NCBI GenBank assembly: GCA_002733505.1
Contig: NVVW01000019.1
Location: 1 to 52,803 of the forward strand
Source of the DNA: Methylophaga sp.
GTDB lineage: Bacteria; Pseudomonadota; Gammaproteobacteria; Nitrosococcales; Methylophagaceae
Length of the DNA: 52,803 bases
Direction of reading: 5' to 3'
This document shows positions 24,538 to 34,300 of this stretch, in pieces. The notes under the pieces are model-generated. The model was given only the letters and a program-made list of their open reading frames with translations, ran no database searches and was not told where the DNA came from. Each line of letters begins with the position of its first letter. Position 1 is the first letter of the stretch. The position numbers were made by a program, and so were the translations under genes.

Positions 24538-25386
24538 TTAGGATAACTTTTGTTGAAAGGCATAAACTAACAACATCGCTGCGGTCAAATCTGCAGTAGT
24601 GCCAGGGTTTAGCTTTTCTTTCTTTAATTCATTATCCCATTTTCTAACTTCAATTTCGTTATCGCTCAATTTATTATTTTCTTTAATTCTTTTAAGCAAA
24701 GAATGAGCGCTAGTAGATACTTTTTCTGCAATCACCTGACCATATTTCCGGCTAATTAACGTATCAGGTATCTTTGATAGCGTAATAAGATACGCGAAAG
24801 TGGTAGCCCATTCAACTGTTTCCCCACAATTTATTGCATTTGTCAAATTGGCTAATCCGATGCACCATATTGCATCATAGTTATTGGTGTATTGTCTGGC
24901 GATTGTATCACGTTTTTGTGCTAATTCCATTGCTTGTCTTAAGGTTATAGTGGGCTGCTTGTTAATGTCTTGGTTATCCACTTCACCCATGCCGCCTGCT
25001 TCTGCCAATCGAATAGCTTGATAACATTTGTCAGCATCATCAATGGTTAAATTGTCTAACACTTGTTCTAACGCAGAAGGCAGTTTCTCAAATGATTGGC
25101 ATCGGTGCATTGCCTTGCAAAGTGGTGCAAATAACAAGACGATGCCAAGATTGGTATTACAGTCCACAAGCTGACGTGTTGCGCAAATTGATTGTAAAAT
25201 AAGTTCGCCTACTGAGAGACTGCTTTGAGCCATAATCGGGGCAATGGCACGAGCACTTTTTATAAAGTCCTCTACCTCCATTTCGTGGTTACCACTAAAG
25301 CTATTCACATTGCCCGGTTTTGGCGCAGATACTTCTTGTTGGCATGCCCAAAATACACATTGTTCAATTTGTTCAGCTGTTAGCAT
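24538..25386 (-). CDS. CitG-like (triphosphoribosyl-dephospho-CoA synthase family) protein
   Basis: The 282-residue all-alpha protein has the CitG-family signatures SAPKPGNVNSFSGNHEMEVEDF near the N-terminus and NTNLGIVLLFAPL where CitG has NTHxG. Members of this subfamily occur in H4MPT gene islands of methylotrophs and in methanogens, where their reaction is not established to my knowledge. There are no citrate lyase or malonate decarboxylase genes here, so the CitG reaction itself is unlikely. Its start overlaps the RimK-like gene by seven bases. Confidence 0.75.
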   Translation of the reverse strand: MLTAEQIEQCVFWACQQEVSAPKPGNVNSFSGNHEMEVEDFIKSARAIAPIMAQSSLSVGELILQSICATRQLVDCNTNLGIVLLFAPLCKAMHRCQSFEKLPSALEQVLDNLTIDDADKCYQAIRLAEAGGMGEVDNQDINKQPTITLRQAMELAQKRDTIARQYTNNYDAIWCIGLANLTNAINCGETVEWATTFAYLITLSKIPDTLISRKYGQVIAEKVSTSAHSLLKRIKENNKLSDNEIEVRKWDNELKKEKLNPGTTADLTAAMLLVYAFQQKLS

Positions 25387-26291
25387 GTCATGGTACGCGG
25401 GACAGCAATACGATTAGCTAATGCTTGTGCTAAATAGCTGGCGGCATTAATGCCTGTCGCTTGGTATAAACCCTTCCATGCAGGCACGCTATTCACTTCT
25501 AATACGGTATAACTGCCATCTTGCTGGCGGATTAAATCAACGCCAGCATAATCTGCTTGTACTGCTTGAGTAGCTTTAATAGCGAGTTGTTCCATTTCTG
25601 GGGTGACGGTGGCGGTAAAACATTCTGCACCTTGAGCAAAGTTAGTGATCCAATGTTGCGAGCGACGTGACATAGCAGCACAAACCTGATCATCAATCAC
25701 CATTAAACGCCAATCTTGCCAGTGTTCTGGCTGATACGGTTCAATATATTGTTGCATATAAAAGGCATCGCCTACCGCTTGAATGGCATCAAACTGTTCA
25801 AGCGTAGCAACCTTTTCAATACCTTTACCCATGCAACCAAATAATGGTTTGATTACCAGTGTTACACTTTTAGAAAATTGTGTGTCCGCTATCTCGCGAG
25901 CAAGACTAGCGTTTTCACATGCCCATGTTTTGGGTGTATTCAGACCAGCAAGATGAAGCCGAAGCGATGTGCGGGCTTTATCAACAGTATGTTCAATAGC
26001 TGAGGCAGGATTGAATACTGGGACATTGAGTTCAGCTAAAGTGTGCAATATATCCATACGAAGCGTGATTTGTTCAAGGCTGCCAGGAGCAATACCGCGC
26101 ACCATTGCTGCATCGGGTAATTGATTTTTAAAGCCTGGAATGGTCATTCCAGTAGGCGAATCAAGATCAACAGCACACTCTGCTAAATCTGTTAGCACTG
26201 CTGTTATGCCAAGTAAATGGAGAGCATCTACTAACTGTTCGCTATGCCAACCATGGGTATCGTTGAAAATGACTATTTTTGGATTTTGCAT
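25380..26291 (-). CDS. RimK-family ATP-grasp ligase, MptN-like
   Basis: The 303-residue ATP-grasp protein has VIKPLFGCMGKGIEKV (ATP-binding loop), QQYIEPYQPEHWQDWRLMVID and VLEVNSVPAWKGL (Mg ligands), all of the RimK/LysX type. In methanogens MptN adds glutamate to H4MPT, and a RimK-like gene next to mch is part of the methylotroph H4MPT island. Position 30 bases downstream of mch supports a glutamate-ligase role in carrier maturation. Ribosomal S6 modification is the less likely alternative. Confidence 0.75.
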   Translation of the reverse strand: MQNPKIVIFNDTHGWHSEQLVDALHLLGITAVLTDLAECAVDLDSPTGMTIPGFKNQLPDAAMVRGIAPGSLEQITLRMDILHTLAELNVPVFNPASAIEHTVDKARTSLRLHLAGLNTPKTWACENASLAREIADTQFSKSVTLVIKPLFGCMGKGIEKVATLEQFDAIQAVGDAFYMQQYIEPYQPEHWQDWRLMVIDDQVCAAMSRRSQHWITNFAQGAECFTATVTPEMEQLAIKATQAVQADYAGVDLIRQQDGSYTVLEVNSVPAWKGLYQATGINAASYLAQALANRIAVPRTMTC

Positions 26292-26321
26292 TCAGTCCAT
26301 ATTTTACTATACGAATAGACG

Positions 26322-27293
26322 TTACAGTCCAAACGAAGTGGTCAATAGCTCTTTATTCAATTCACCCGCAGTGAAACTCTTGCCGGTATTAGCATTGGTC
26401 ACAGTCACTTTTGCCGGGCTAAATAACATTGGGTCAACTTTAAAGAAGTCGAAATCATAGGACTTAAATATTTCACCAAAGGGGCGACCGTAGTCTGATG
26501 AGGTGTTGCTAGGTAATTTTTCAGCTAGATCTTGTGCTTCTTCATCTGTTGCATCAACAAATAGGTGTACCATACCACCATAAAGAATGGCATCATTGGT
26601 GCGGCCCATGCCAGTCATAAAATCACCGCCTGGTGGTGCAACAGGAGTTACACCAAAGCCATCAATAATCTTATCCATAGGGAAGTGCAGGGTATGCGCT
26701 TTGTGCATCGCTACTTCTAATATGCGGCTGGCAATTTGCATTACGCCTGCAAGGCTTGATGTGGGTGTTAAGATGAAGGTTAAATTTTCGGGTTTTATAC
26801 CACAATCTTTGGCTACTTTTTCTGCGACTTCAATCGGTGGGAATTTATCGGTTTCTAATACAATGACTGTTTTATCAGCTTTATCTTTGTAGCCAAACTC
26901 TTTTAATACTTCTTCTTTGCCTGCAAGCGCGCGACCTGGACCTGAGCCAAGCGCGAAGAATTTTTCATGAGATAAACTCCAGCCTGCATATTGACTGCCA
27001 AGGCAACTTAGCACAGGTGTTTTAGTATGTACATTCACCGACCAAGGCCAGTTTTCAAAGCCACTGTTGGTGCCCATTGTGATTGTAGCTAAACCGCCCA
27101 TACATATTTCACCAATGAGTCGACCTGCTTCTAAACCACCGTTACATTTGATGCCAGCATCAATAATGCGTGTGCCATTGCTTAGTGTGCTGATTTCAAG
27201 TTGTAGCGCTTGAGCGTTGGCAACTAGGCTGTCGACTAAAGGTTGGCAGGTCGCGTTGACGCTGATCCAGTTGGCAGAGATAGAGTCGGTCAT
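26322..27293 (-). CDS. mch: methenyl-tetrahydromethanopterin cyclohydrolase
   Basis: Mch interconverts N5,N10-methenyl-H4MPT and N5-formyl-H4MPT in formaldehyde oxidation. The 323-residue product has the expected length and conserved segments: [60 protein letters not shown] and the C-terminal RPFGEIF. First gene of the run, with an AGGA ribosome-binding site eight bases from the ATG and a good promoter just upstream. Neither mtdB nor fhc genes are adjacent. Confidence 0.96.
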   Translation of the reverse strand: MTDSISANWISVNATCQPLVDSLVANAQALQLEISTLSNGTRIIDAGIKCNGGLEAGRLIGEICMGGLATITMGTNSGFENWPWSVNVHTKTPVLSCLGSQYAGWSLSHEKFFALGSGPGRALAGKEEVLKEFGYKDKADKTVIVLETDKFPPIEVAEKVAKDCGIKPENLTFILTPTSSLAGVMQIASRILEVAMHKAHTLHFPMDKIIDGFGVTPVAPPGGDFMTGMGRTNDAILYGGMVHLFVDATDEEAQDLAEKLPSNTSSDYGRPFGEIFKSYDFDFFKVDPMLFSPAKVTVTNANTGKSFTAGELNKELLTTSFGL

Positions 27294-27326
27294 TTATGAT
27301 CCTGAAAATTTAGATATAAAATTTTA

Positions 27327-27353
27327 ATTATACGTTAAGTTTTTGCTTGTTAA
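27327..27353 (-). promoter_or_regulatory. sigma-70-like promoter of the mch gene run
   Basis: On the - strand a perfect TATAAT (27332-27327) follows TTAACA (27353-27348) with 15 bases between, or TTTAAC with 16. The -10 box ends 33 bases before the mch ATG, leaving a short leader. The surroundings are very AT-rich, so other hexamers are possible. Confidence 0.5.
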
Positions 27354-27365
27354 AACACACCAATG

Positions 27366-28583
27366 CTAGGGTTTGTCTGCGATAAGCTGTTTAATTGCAG
27401 TAATACGTGACTTACGTAACGCTTCTGCTATGGCGACACCTTCTAAGCCTTGATCTACAAATTGTTTAGCGGTAATAGCTTGCACTGCTTTAAAATATTT
27501 TCTAAATGCCGCGACGGTGGGCACATCTAAATCTTCATAGCCTGGTCGACCACGGGCGTCGGCCTCTGCAGCTAGTAAGTACTGTTCAAAGCGTTTTGGT
27601 CTGCGAAATGCGTCAAGTGCTTCAATTACTTTTAAGATGGTTTTAGGCTTCATTTCAAATAGTAGATGCACATGGGTATGGTATTTTGCTACGTTTAACG
27701 CTAATGATTCAATCTCTTTTGGCACACGAAGCCGCTGGCATAGTGTTTTAGTAAGTTTGACACTACGTTCTTCGTGACCGTAATGATGGGGTAGAATATC
27801 GGCAGGCGTGGTACCTTTTCCTAAGTCATGGCACAAGGCTGCAAAACGGACGGTGATGTTATCGCTAAGTTTTGCCGCCTGATCAATGACCATCATCACA
27901 TGGATACCGGTATCAATTTCAGGGTGCCACTTTTTCACTTGCGGTACGCCAAATAGACGATCAATTTCAGGAAATAGTGTAGCCAGTGCGCCGGCATCGC
28001 GTAGTGCCATAAAAAATAATGAAGGCTGATTGGTGGCTAATGCTTTTGTTAGTTCTTGCCAAACACGTTCAGGAACTAGGTGATCCAGCTCTTTGTTTTG
28101 TACCATTTGTTGTATAAGTTGTTTGGTTTCATCAGCAATGGTGAAGTCAAAGCGTGCTGCAAAACGGGCAATGCGTAATACCCGCACCGGATCTTCAATA
28201 AATGCGGGTGACACATGGCGCAAAATTTTATCTTTAAGATCTTGCCGACCATTAAAGGGATCGATTAATGTGCCATCTTCTGCTTGGGCAATAGCATTGA
28301 TAGTGAGATCGCGTCGCTCGAGATCTTGCTCTAGTGTGACATCGGGTGCGGCGTGAACGGTAAAACCTTTATACCCCGGTGCTGTTTTTCGCTCGGTGCG
28401 GGCGAGGGCATATTCTTCATGTGTTTTTGGATGAAGAAATACTGGAAAGTCTTTTCCTACGGCTTGGTAGCTTTGGCTTAGCATTGCTTCAGGCGAACTG
28501 CCGACCACCACCCAATCTCGATCTTTAATCGCTAAGCCAAGCAGCTGATCACGGACACTTCCGCCAACGAGATAGGTTTCCAT
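27366..28583 (-). CDS. cca: multifunctional CCA tRNA nucleotidyltransferase
   Basis: It adds and repairs the tRNA 3' CCA end. The 405-residue protein starts METYLVGGSVRDQLLG, with the nucleotidyltransferase signature and catalytic acids (DRDW), ERRDLTINAIA, and RRPKRFEQYLLAAEADARGR, plus a C-terminal HD phosphohydrolase domain (HDLGKG), so it is the long bacterial type with repair activities. The ATG at 28583 is chosen from family N-termini; a longer frame begins at 28649 but adds residues encoded by an intergenic repeat. It is separated from mch by 72 bases. Confidence 0.95.
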   Translation of the reverse strand: METYLVGGSVRDQLLGLAIKDRDWVVVGSSPEAMLSQSYQAVGKDFPVFLHPKTHEEYALARTERKTAPGYKGFTVHAAPDVTLEQDLERRDLTINAIAQAEDGTLIDPFNGRQDLKDKILRHVSPAFIEDPVRVLRIARFAARFDFTIADETKQLIQQMVQNKELDHLVPERVWQELTKALATNQPSLFFMALRDAGALATLFPEIDRLFGVPQVKKWHPEIDTGIHVMMVIDQAAKLSDNITVRFAALCHDLGKGTTPADILPHHYGHEERSVKLTKTLCQRLRVPKEIESLALNVAKYHTHVHLLFEMKPKTILKVIEALDAFRRPKRFEQYLLAAEADARGRPGYEDLDVPTVAAFRKYFKAVQAITAKQFVDQGLEGVAIAEALRKSRITAIKQLIADKP

Positions 28584-28595
28584 AGCTATTAGTTT

Positions 28596-28757
28596 AAGGA
28601 GCCTCTGATTAAGTCTGGTTGAATTTAGACTGAGATGAAATGGTACCAAACTTCTTCGAAAATCGCTGTAATAGTTGTTCTCTTGCGGCGATTTTCGAAG
28701 AAGTTTGGGGCTATTTCAGCCAGCATAAAACAATTATGACTTGATCAGAGTCTCCTC
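28596..28757. repeat. nested inverted-repeat element between slt and cca
   Basis: The outer arms (about 28596-28615 and 28738-28757) are reverse complements with three mismatches. An inner perfect 21-bp pair (28646-28666 and 28688-28708) flanks a 21-base loop. The element fills the whole 172-base gap, and its right arm includes the slt stop codon. It could act as a transcript hairpin or be a MITE-like mobile remnant. No homology to the 4858-5090 element is evident. Confidence 0.75.
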
Positions 28758-30699
28758 AAGGCTTTTTAGGATTTATTGCAGGCATTCTCTGGTGTAAAGG
28801 TGTTACGGGCTGTTTGAGCTGATGTTCGAAAATAGCCGTATAACTGAGTACATTGCTGGTATATTTGCGTGTCTCATTAAAGGGAATATTTTCAATCCAG
28901 ATATCGGCAGCAAGTTGAGATTTAGGTAGCCAGCGCTTGATGCGGTGTGGCCCAGCATTATACGATGCGGTGGCTAATACAGGGTTATATTGATTTTCAT
29001 CGTACATTTTCCGCAAATATGCACTACCAAGTTGTATATTTCGAGCTGGATCAAGCAGTTCTGATTGCCTCTTTAACGGTTGTTTGATAAATTTAGCAAT
29101 GGAGGTTGCCGTTTTAGGCATAAGCTGCATTAAGCCTGAAGCACCGACATGCGATCGGGCATGCGTGTGAAAGGCACTTTCTTGACGGATAACTGCTAGT
29201 AGCCAAGCGGGATCTAAATTGTTTATGTTACCTTCTTTTAATACTTCAGGTTTGAAGGCAATGGGGAAGCGTAAATCTAGGGCATCCCAATACCTTGCTT
29301 TACCTAGTAAGGCAATGGTTTGGTTGTGCCAGTTCCAGCGATGGGTTAATGTTGCAATGAGTTGAAGTTCACGTGGTGTGCGGGTTTGTTTGAGCTGGTA
29401 TGCTTGTCTACGTGCTTCAAGCATCATATTGAGTGCATAAAACTCTTTGAGCCGAAGAATTTCGGGTTGTTGTGACATATTATCAAGCCCTGATTCTGTC
29501 GACACAATAGGATTATGGTTCATTTGATAGGTTAGGCCTAACTTATCTGCCGCTAAAAAAGAATAATAATCACGTTGCATGATAATGCCTTGGTAAGTTA
29601 AATCTGCTGCTGCCTTATCACCTAATTCTTCTTGACTACGCCCTAACCAATATTGCCAACGAGTTGATTGTTTATCATCATAATTTAGGCTGGCAATAGC
29701 ACGTTGTACGTCATGCCAATCTTGTTGCCACAATGCGGCGCGTGCGCGCCATGGTTGTGCTTGAGCATCACCATAAAACTCTAGTGTCCTATCTTCACGA
29801 CTTAAAGCTGCACGCTTACCAATAGCGCTTTGGATAAGACCCTTTTCTCGCTCACTGAAGCTATAAGCAGGGGCGATACGTTGCCAAGCTGTGTACGCTT
29901 GGCTTGTTGATTTTCGAGCTAGGCGGCCAATGCCATGGCGGATAATATCGCGAGATATGGCGGTGTCTTGGCTTAGAGAATTAGACCGTGAAGAGGGCAA
30001 TGATCGCAGTGATGCAAGGGGAGCAGTATGCATTTTTTGCCAAGATGTAATTTCAGCTTTTGTTTGTGTAGCATTAGGCAGTGATTTTGCTAGATAGAGT
30101 GCCAATGAATATTGGTTTTCTGCTAGAGCAAGGTGGATCCGCTGGCGACGCAATTCATCAGTGAGCAGGCCCTTATCTTGCCAGAGTTTGAATGCACGGT
30201 CGCAAGATGAAGGCAAAGATTTAGCCGACATCCACAATTCAGGCGTGTCTTTTAGCGCTTGTTTGCGTTGATTAGTTGCAATAAGTGCTTGTAGGCGAAG
30301 GCATTGCCTTGATACAGATTGTGGGGCGCGATAGATATCAAGAAATACTTGCCATTGTTTTGCCTTAGCTAATCGGTCTAGCCAGGCATTGCGAAGTCGC
30401 TGTGCATAAAAGGTATGTTGATTTTCATTTAGAAACTGGATAATCGTTGCATTGTTTGTTTGGCTTAAGCGGTGACGCAGATACAAATACTCTAAATAAG
30501 GCTGTAGAGGGTAATCATTTAATTGTGATTGCAGTGTATGGAAGCGTGGGATTTGATTTGTTGCCAATGCATTTTTTGCTTGCTGAAATGTGACGCGTTG
30601 TTTTGCTAATATGGCATTATTGTCAGTCGCATGAGTAATTACAGGGTTTAAAGATAATAGGTAGAGGCTACTCCAAAGTATCCATTTCAGTGCGGTCAT
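28756..30699 (-). CDS. slt: soluble lytic murein transglycosylase
   Basis: A periplasmic enzyme cleaving peptidoglycan to 1,6-anhydro products. The 647-residue protein has a signal peptide (about 1-25), a long alpha-superhelical ring (about 30-470) and a C-terminal lysozyme-like domain with catalytic Glu507 in IRQESAFHTHAR and the GASGLMQLMPKTA motif. Length equals E. coli Slt70. It is flanked by repetitive elements on both sides (28596-28757 and 30741-30870). Together with PBP1A it is the second peptidoglycan enzyme in the window. Confidence 0.95.
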   Translation of the reverse strand: MTALKWILWSSLYLLSLNPVITHATDNNAILAKQRVTFQQAKNALATNQIPRFHTLQSQLNDYPLQPYLEYLYLRHRLSQTNNATIIQFLNENQHTFYAQRLRNAWLDRLAKAKQWQVFLDIYRAPQSVSRQCLRLQALIATNQRKQALKDTPELWMSAKSLPSSCDRAFKLWQDKGLLTDELRRQRIHLALAENQYSLALYLAKSLPNATQTKAEITSWQKMHTAPLASLRSLPSSRSNSLSQDTAISRDIIRHGIGRLARKSTSQAYTAWQRIAPAYSFSEREKGLIQSAIGKRAALSREDRTLEFYGDAQAQPWRARAALWQQDWHDVQRAIASLNYDDKQSTRWQYWLGRSQEELGDKAAADLTYQGIIMQRDYYSFLAADKLGLTYQMNHNPIVSTESGLDNMSQQPEILRLKEFYALNMMLEARRQAYQLKQTRTPRELQLIATLTHRWNWHNQTIALLGKARYWDALDLRFPIAFKPEVLKEGNINNLDPAWLLAVIRQESAFHTHARSHVGASGLMQLMPKTATSIAKFIKQPLKRQSELLDPARNIQLGSAYLRKMYDENQYNPVLATASYNAGPHRIKRWLPKSQLAADIWIENIPFNETRKYTSNVLSYTAIFEHQLKQPVTPLHQRMPAINPKKP

Positions 30700-30740
30700 A
30701 ATGTATTTGTGTTGTAAAAGTAAGATAGTAAGATCTTACA

Positions 30741-30870
30741 CTATACCCATAATCATTCAAGTTGCAGGTTTTTAGGAAAATATACTGTTCGCCCTGAGCC
30801 CTTCGGCCATGGCTCGACAAGCTCACCACGAACGAAGTATTTATTTGCATCTTCAATGATCACGGGTATA
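30741..30870. repeat. compound REP-like palindromic element
   Basis: Left arm 30741-30768 (CTATACCCATAATCATTCAA onward) and right arm about 30846-30870 are imperfect reverse complements. Inside is a second palindrome built on GTTCGCCCTGAGC and GCTCACCACGAAC. The outer arm sequence also forms the palindrome at 49280-49328, so it is a dispersed family. The right end abuts the stop of the CheW-like gene. Confidence 0.7.
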
Positions 30871-31320
30871 TTAATTGAGTGTCGCTTCTATATTATCTAA
30901 GTTGGGAATATAGGCAATATTATTACCGATTTGAATTTGACTGTGCAAATAATCAGAGTCTTCGGCATCTTCAATGGGTTGGAGTGCCGATTCAGTTAAA
31001 TGGATTAGCTGGGGTACACCGTAGCAAGGAAGACCATAAACGCTTACACTGCTTGAATCATTGATTCCTCGAATTACACAAAGCTTATTAGCATCGGCAG
31101 TATTTGCAGGATGATTTTGAACGAGCCCTTCAAGATCAATCACTGGAATTTGCCATGAATGCCAATTACACTGGCCAACCCAATATTGAGGTTTGCCGCT
31201 GACTTGTTCGAGATCTGGCATAGGAATAACTTCAGCCAAGGTTGTATTTGGCAACAGCAAATAATGCTGTTGTAGTGGTATCAGCATGCATGCAATGAAG
31301 TCAGTTGATTGTTCGGACAT
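30871..31320 (-). CDS. chpC: CheW-like protein of the Pil-Chp cluster (ChpC-like)
   Basis: The 149-residue single CheW domain shows LLLPNTTLAEVIPMPDLEQV, WQIPVIDLEGL and the end strand IAYIPNLDNIE. It is the last gene of the pilG-H-I-J-chpA run, 15 bases after chpA, the place ChpC occupies in Pseudomonas (where chpB intervenes). A second CheW-type adaptor, PilI, lies upstream. It probably couples receptor and kinase; an additional input role is possible. Confidence 0.75.
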   Translation of the reverse strand: MSEQSTDFIACMLIPLQQHYLLLPNTTLAEVIPMPDLEQVSGKPQYWVGQCNWHSWQIPVIDLEGLVQNHPANTADANKLCVIRGINDSSSVSVYGLPCYGVPQLIHLTESALQPIEDAEDSDYLHSQIQIGNNIAYIPNLDNIEATLN

Positions 31321-31335
31321 ATTATGATGTTCCTG

Positions 31336-34300
31336 TTATTTTTCTAGTAATGCTGCAATAGTTTCCATAAGCTCTATCTCTTGATAAGGCTTACCCAAAT
31401 AAGCATTGACGCCAATATTTAAGGCCCTTTCACGATGCTTATCTCCCGTACGAGAGGTGATCATAATGATGGGTAGTGATTTGTATTGTTCAATATTGCG
31501 CACTAAGGTTGCAAATTCAAAACCATCCATTCTAGGCATTTCAATATCTAATAAAATGATATCAGGAACTTGTTCATTTAGTTGGGCAACGGCATCGATA
31601 CCATCACGTGCAGTAATAACGTTAAAACCATGGCGTTTTAGTAAGTTGCCAGAAGCCTTGCGCATTGTAATTGAATCATCTACCACCAGTGCAATAGGTG
31701 TGCGATCTTCTAATTGTTGAGATCCGTCAGGCACAACAAGAAGCGACTCGGTGTCACTCCCTTTTTCTGAAGGGGTTATTTCATCGAAAGTATTAACTAA
31801 TGTTGGAATATCTAGGATAAATACTACTTCACCATCACCAAGGATAGTTGCACCGGTAATTGCATCAATGTGTGCTAATTGCTCACCGACAGGTTTTAAT
31901 ACGATTTCACGGTTGCTATTGATCACATCTACCAGTAATGCAATATGCATATCACCATAGCGGAACAGCAATACCGGTAATTGTAATTTAGGATCGTCTG
32001 GCAGAACTAGTGGTTGTTTGAGTAGGCTAGCTAAGGAGATAAATTTATAATACTCACCATTAAACTCATACTGGTGCTTTTCTTCACTGGCTAAAAGCGT
32101 TTCAATATCGTTTACAGAAACACGGTCTCCGGCATGAACTGCCACCAGAGGAATGGCGTATTCTTGATCGCCACAGCCAACAAGTAATGCCTGCATAATC
32201 GACAAGGTAAGGGGTAGTCGAATATTGAATGTTGTGCCTTTTCCTACCGTAGACTGAATAGATAGACGACCTTTTAGGGCGCGAATTTCGCTACTTACAA
32301 CGTCCATGCCCACACCGCGGCCAGAAATTTGTGAGACATCGTCAGCAGTACTAAAGCCAGAAGTTAAAATTAATTGGATAAGATCTTCATCTGAAGGTAT
32401 GTGGTCGGGGTTGATCAAGCCTTGTTCTAATGCTTTTTTGCGAACCTTATCTACATCAATGCCTAGCCCATCATCCGTCAAAGTAATTAAAACTTCAGAG
32501 CCTTCACGCAAGATAGAAATGGTTAACTGCCCTGTTTCATCTTTACCCGAGCGTACACGTTCTTTAGGAAGCTCGATACCATGAGCGACAGCATTTCTAA
32601 TAATGTGTTCAATCGGTGCAACAATACGGTCAAGAATGGTTCTATCTAATTCATAATTTGCACCATGGACTAGAAGCTGTGATTTTTTGCCTAACTCAGC
32701 GTTTACCTGTCTAATAATACGTTCAAATCGTGGAATAAGCCCATCAAAAGGAAGCAAACGAGTATTCATCAATCCTTGTTGAAGATCCGTACTTAAACGA
32801 GATTGTTGTAGAAGAATCGCATCAGAATCGCGTACGAGGCTGTCAAGTGATTGAGTGATTTCATGAATATCACTGACACTTTCTGTCAAACTGCGAGAAA
32901 GTTGCTGAATCATAGAAAAACGATCTAATTCTAGTGGATCAAATTCTGAATCTTGTTTAGATTGCTCATCTTCATAGCGAAATAGAATTTGAGTTTCAGT
33001 TTCAATTTCAAGTTTTCTTAGCTGTTCTTGTAAACGATCAACGGTAGCATCCATTTCTGATAATTGTAATTGGATCGCTCCATTTTGTTGGCTTACACGA
33101 TCACGAGAAATGTTCACTTCGCCAGCAAAGTTTGAAATAAAATCAAGTAAATCAGCACGCACCCTGATTTGTTCATGCTGGACCGGGGCATCAGACTTAT
33201 CATCTGCTTGTTTGTTCAAAACCTGATTGGATGGCTTAACTTGGCGAGTTTGGATAGGAACAGGCTGATTGGAGAATTGTGCAATCTCTGTTACTAAATC
33301 ATGAGCAAAAGCAAAATCAGTGCGATTTTCTAGTTGCTCTTGCATTTCAGCCAAACGATCTTGGCAACGTAATAATAAATTAAAGAAGCGGTCATCGGTA
33401 TCACATTTATTATCGATCGCTAAGAAAGTTAATGATTCTGTTTGATGGGTAAGATCTGCAATTGGGATGATCCCTGTTAACCGTGATCCGCCTTTCAGTG
33501 TATGTAAATCACGCTGAAGTTGCATAACAGCTTCTTGGTCATCTTCATCTTGTTGCCATATTTTTATGGCATTACCGCTGGACTCTAGTAGCTCTGCACA
33601 TTCTTCAGTAAAGGCTTCTAGTAATTCAGGTTCTTCAGTTGGAATGGTAAATAATTCAATCTCAGCTTCACTTACTTGCGGTGGGGATTCATCCTGTATT
33701 GGCTCTGGCTCTGGCTCTGAACTTAGAACCGCTTCAACTTCTTGAATATAGCTATCAATGCTATTTGCCAGCTGATTTTGCATTAAGCCTTCAATTTGAT
33801 TATTGACCTCTTCATAGCCTAGTTCAAGTAATGTTGAAATAGTGTCAGTATTGTCACCAATTTTTGAAGTTAATTTATTTAATAACTGATAAAGAACCGT
33901 GAGATTATTTAATTTAGCATATTGTGCATTTTCTGTTAAAGAATCTAATGTTTGATGAATTGCATTTTGATAGTCGCCATTACTCGGCTCTTGTTGAAGT
34001 TGCTCTAACTGCTCTGAATATACGCTTAATAGATCATCTGTTTCTTCTAAATAAACAGCAAGAAATTCTGGATCGATCTGCTTCTCAGTTTCATCAGTAC
34101 GATTGCTAGGATCTGTAGCAGCTAGCATTTGTTCAAGGTGTTCTAATAATACTGATTCATCAGGCACATCTTTTGCTTGCCCTTCTCCTAATGTGCTTAT
34201 TGTGCGCTCAATTCCATTTATCGTTGACGATAATAATGAAAATTGTGGTTCATCTAAGCTTAGGTTTTGTTCGTAAAGTGTGCGTAACGTGTGATCAAGT

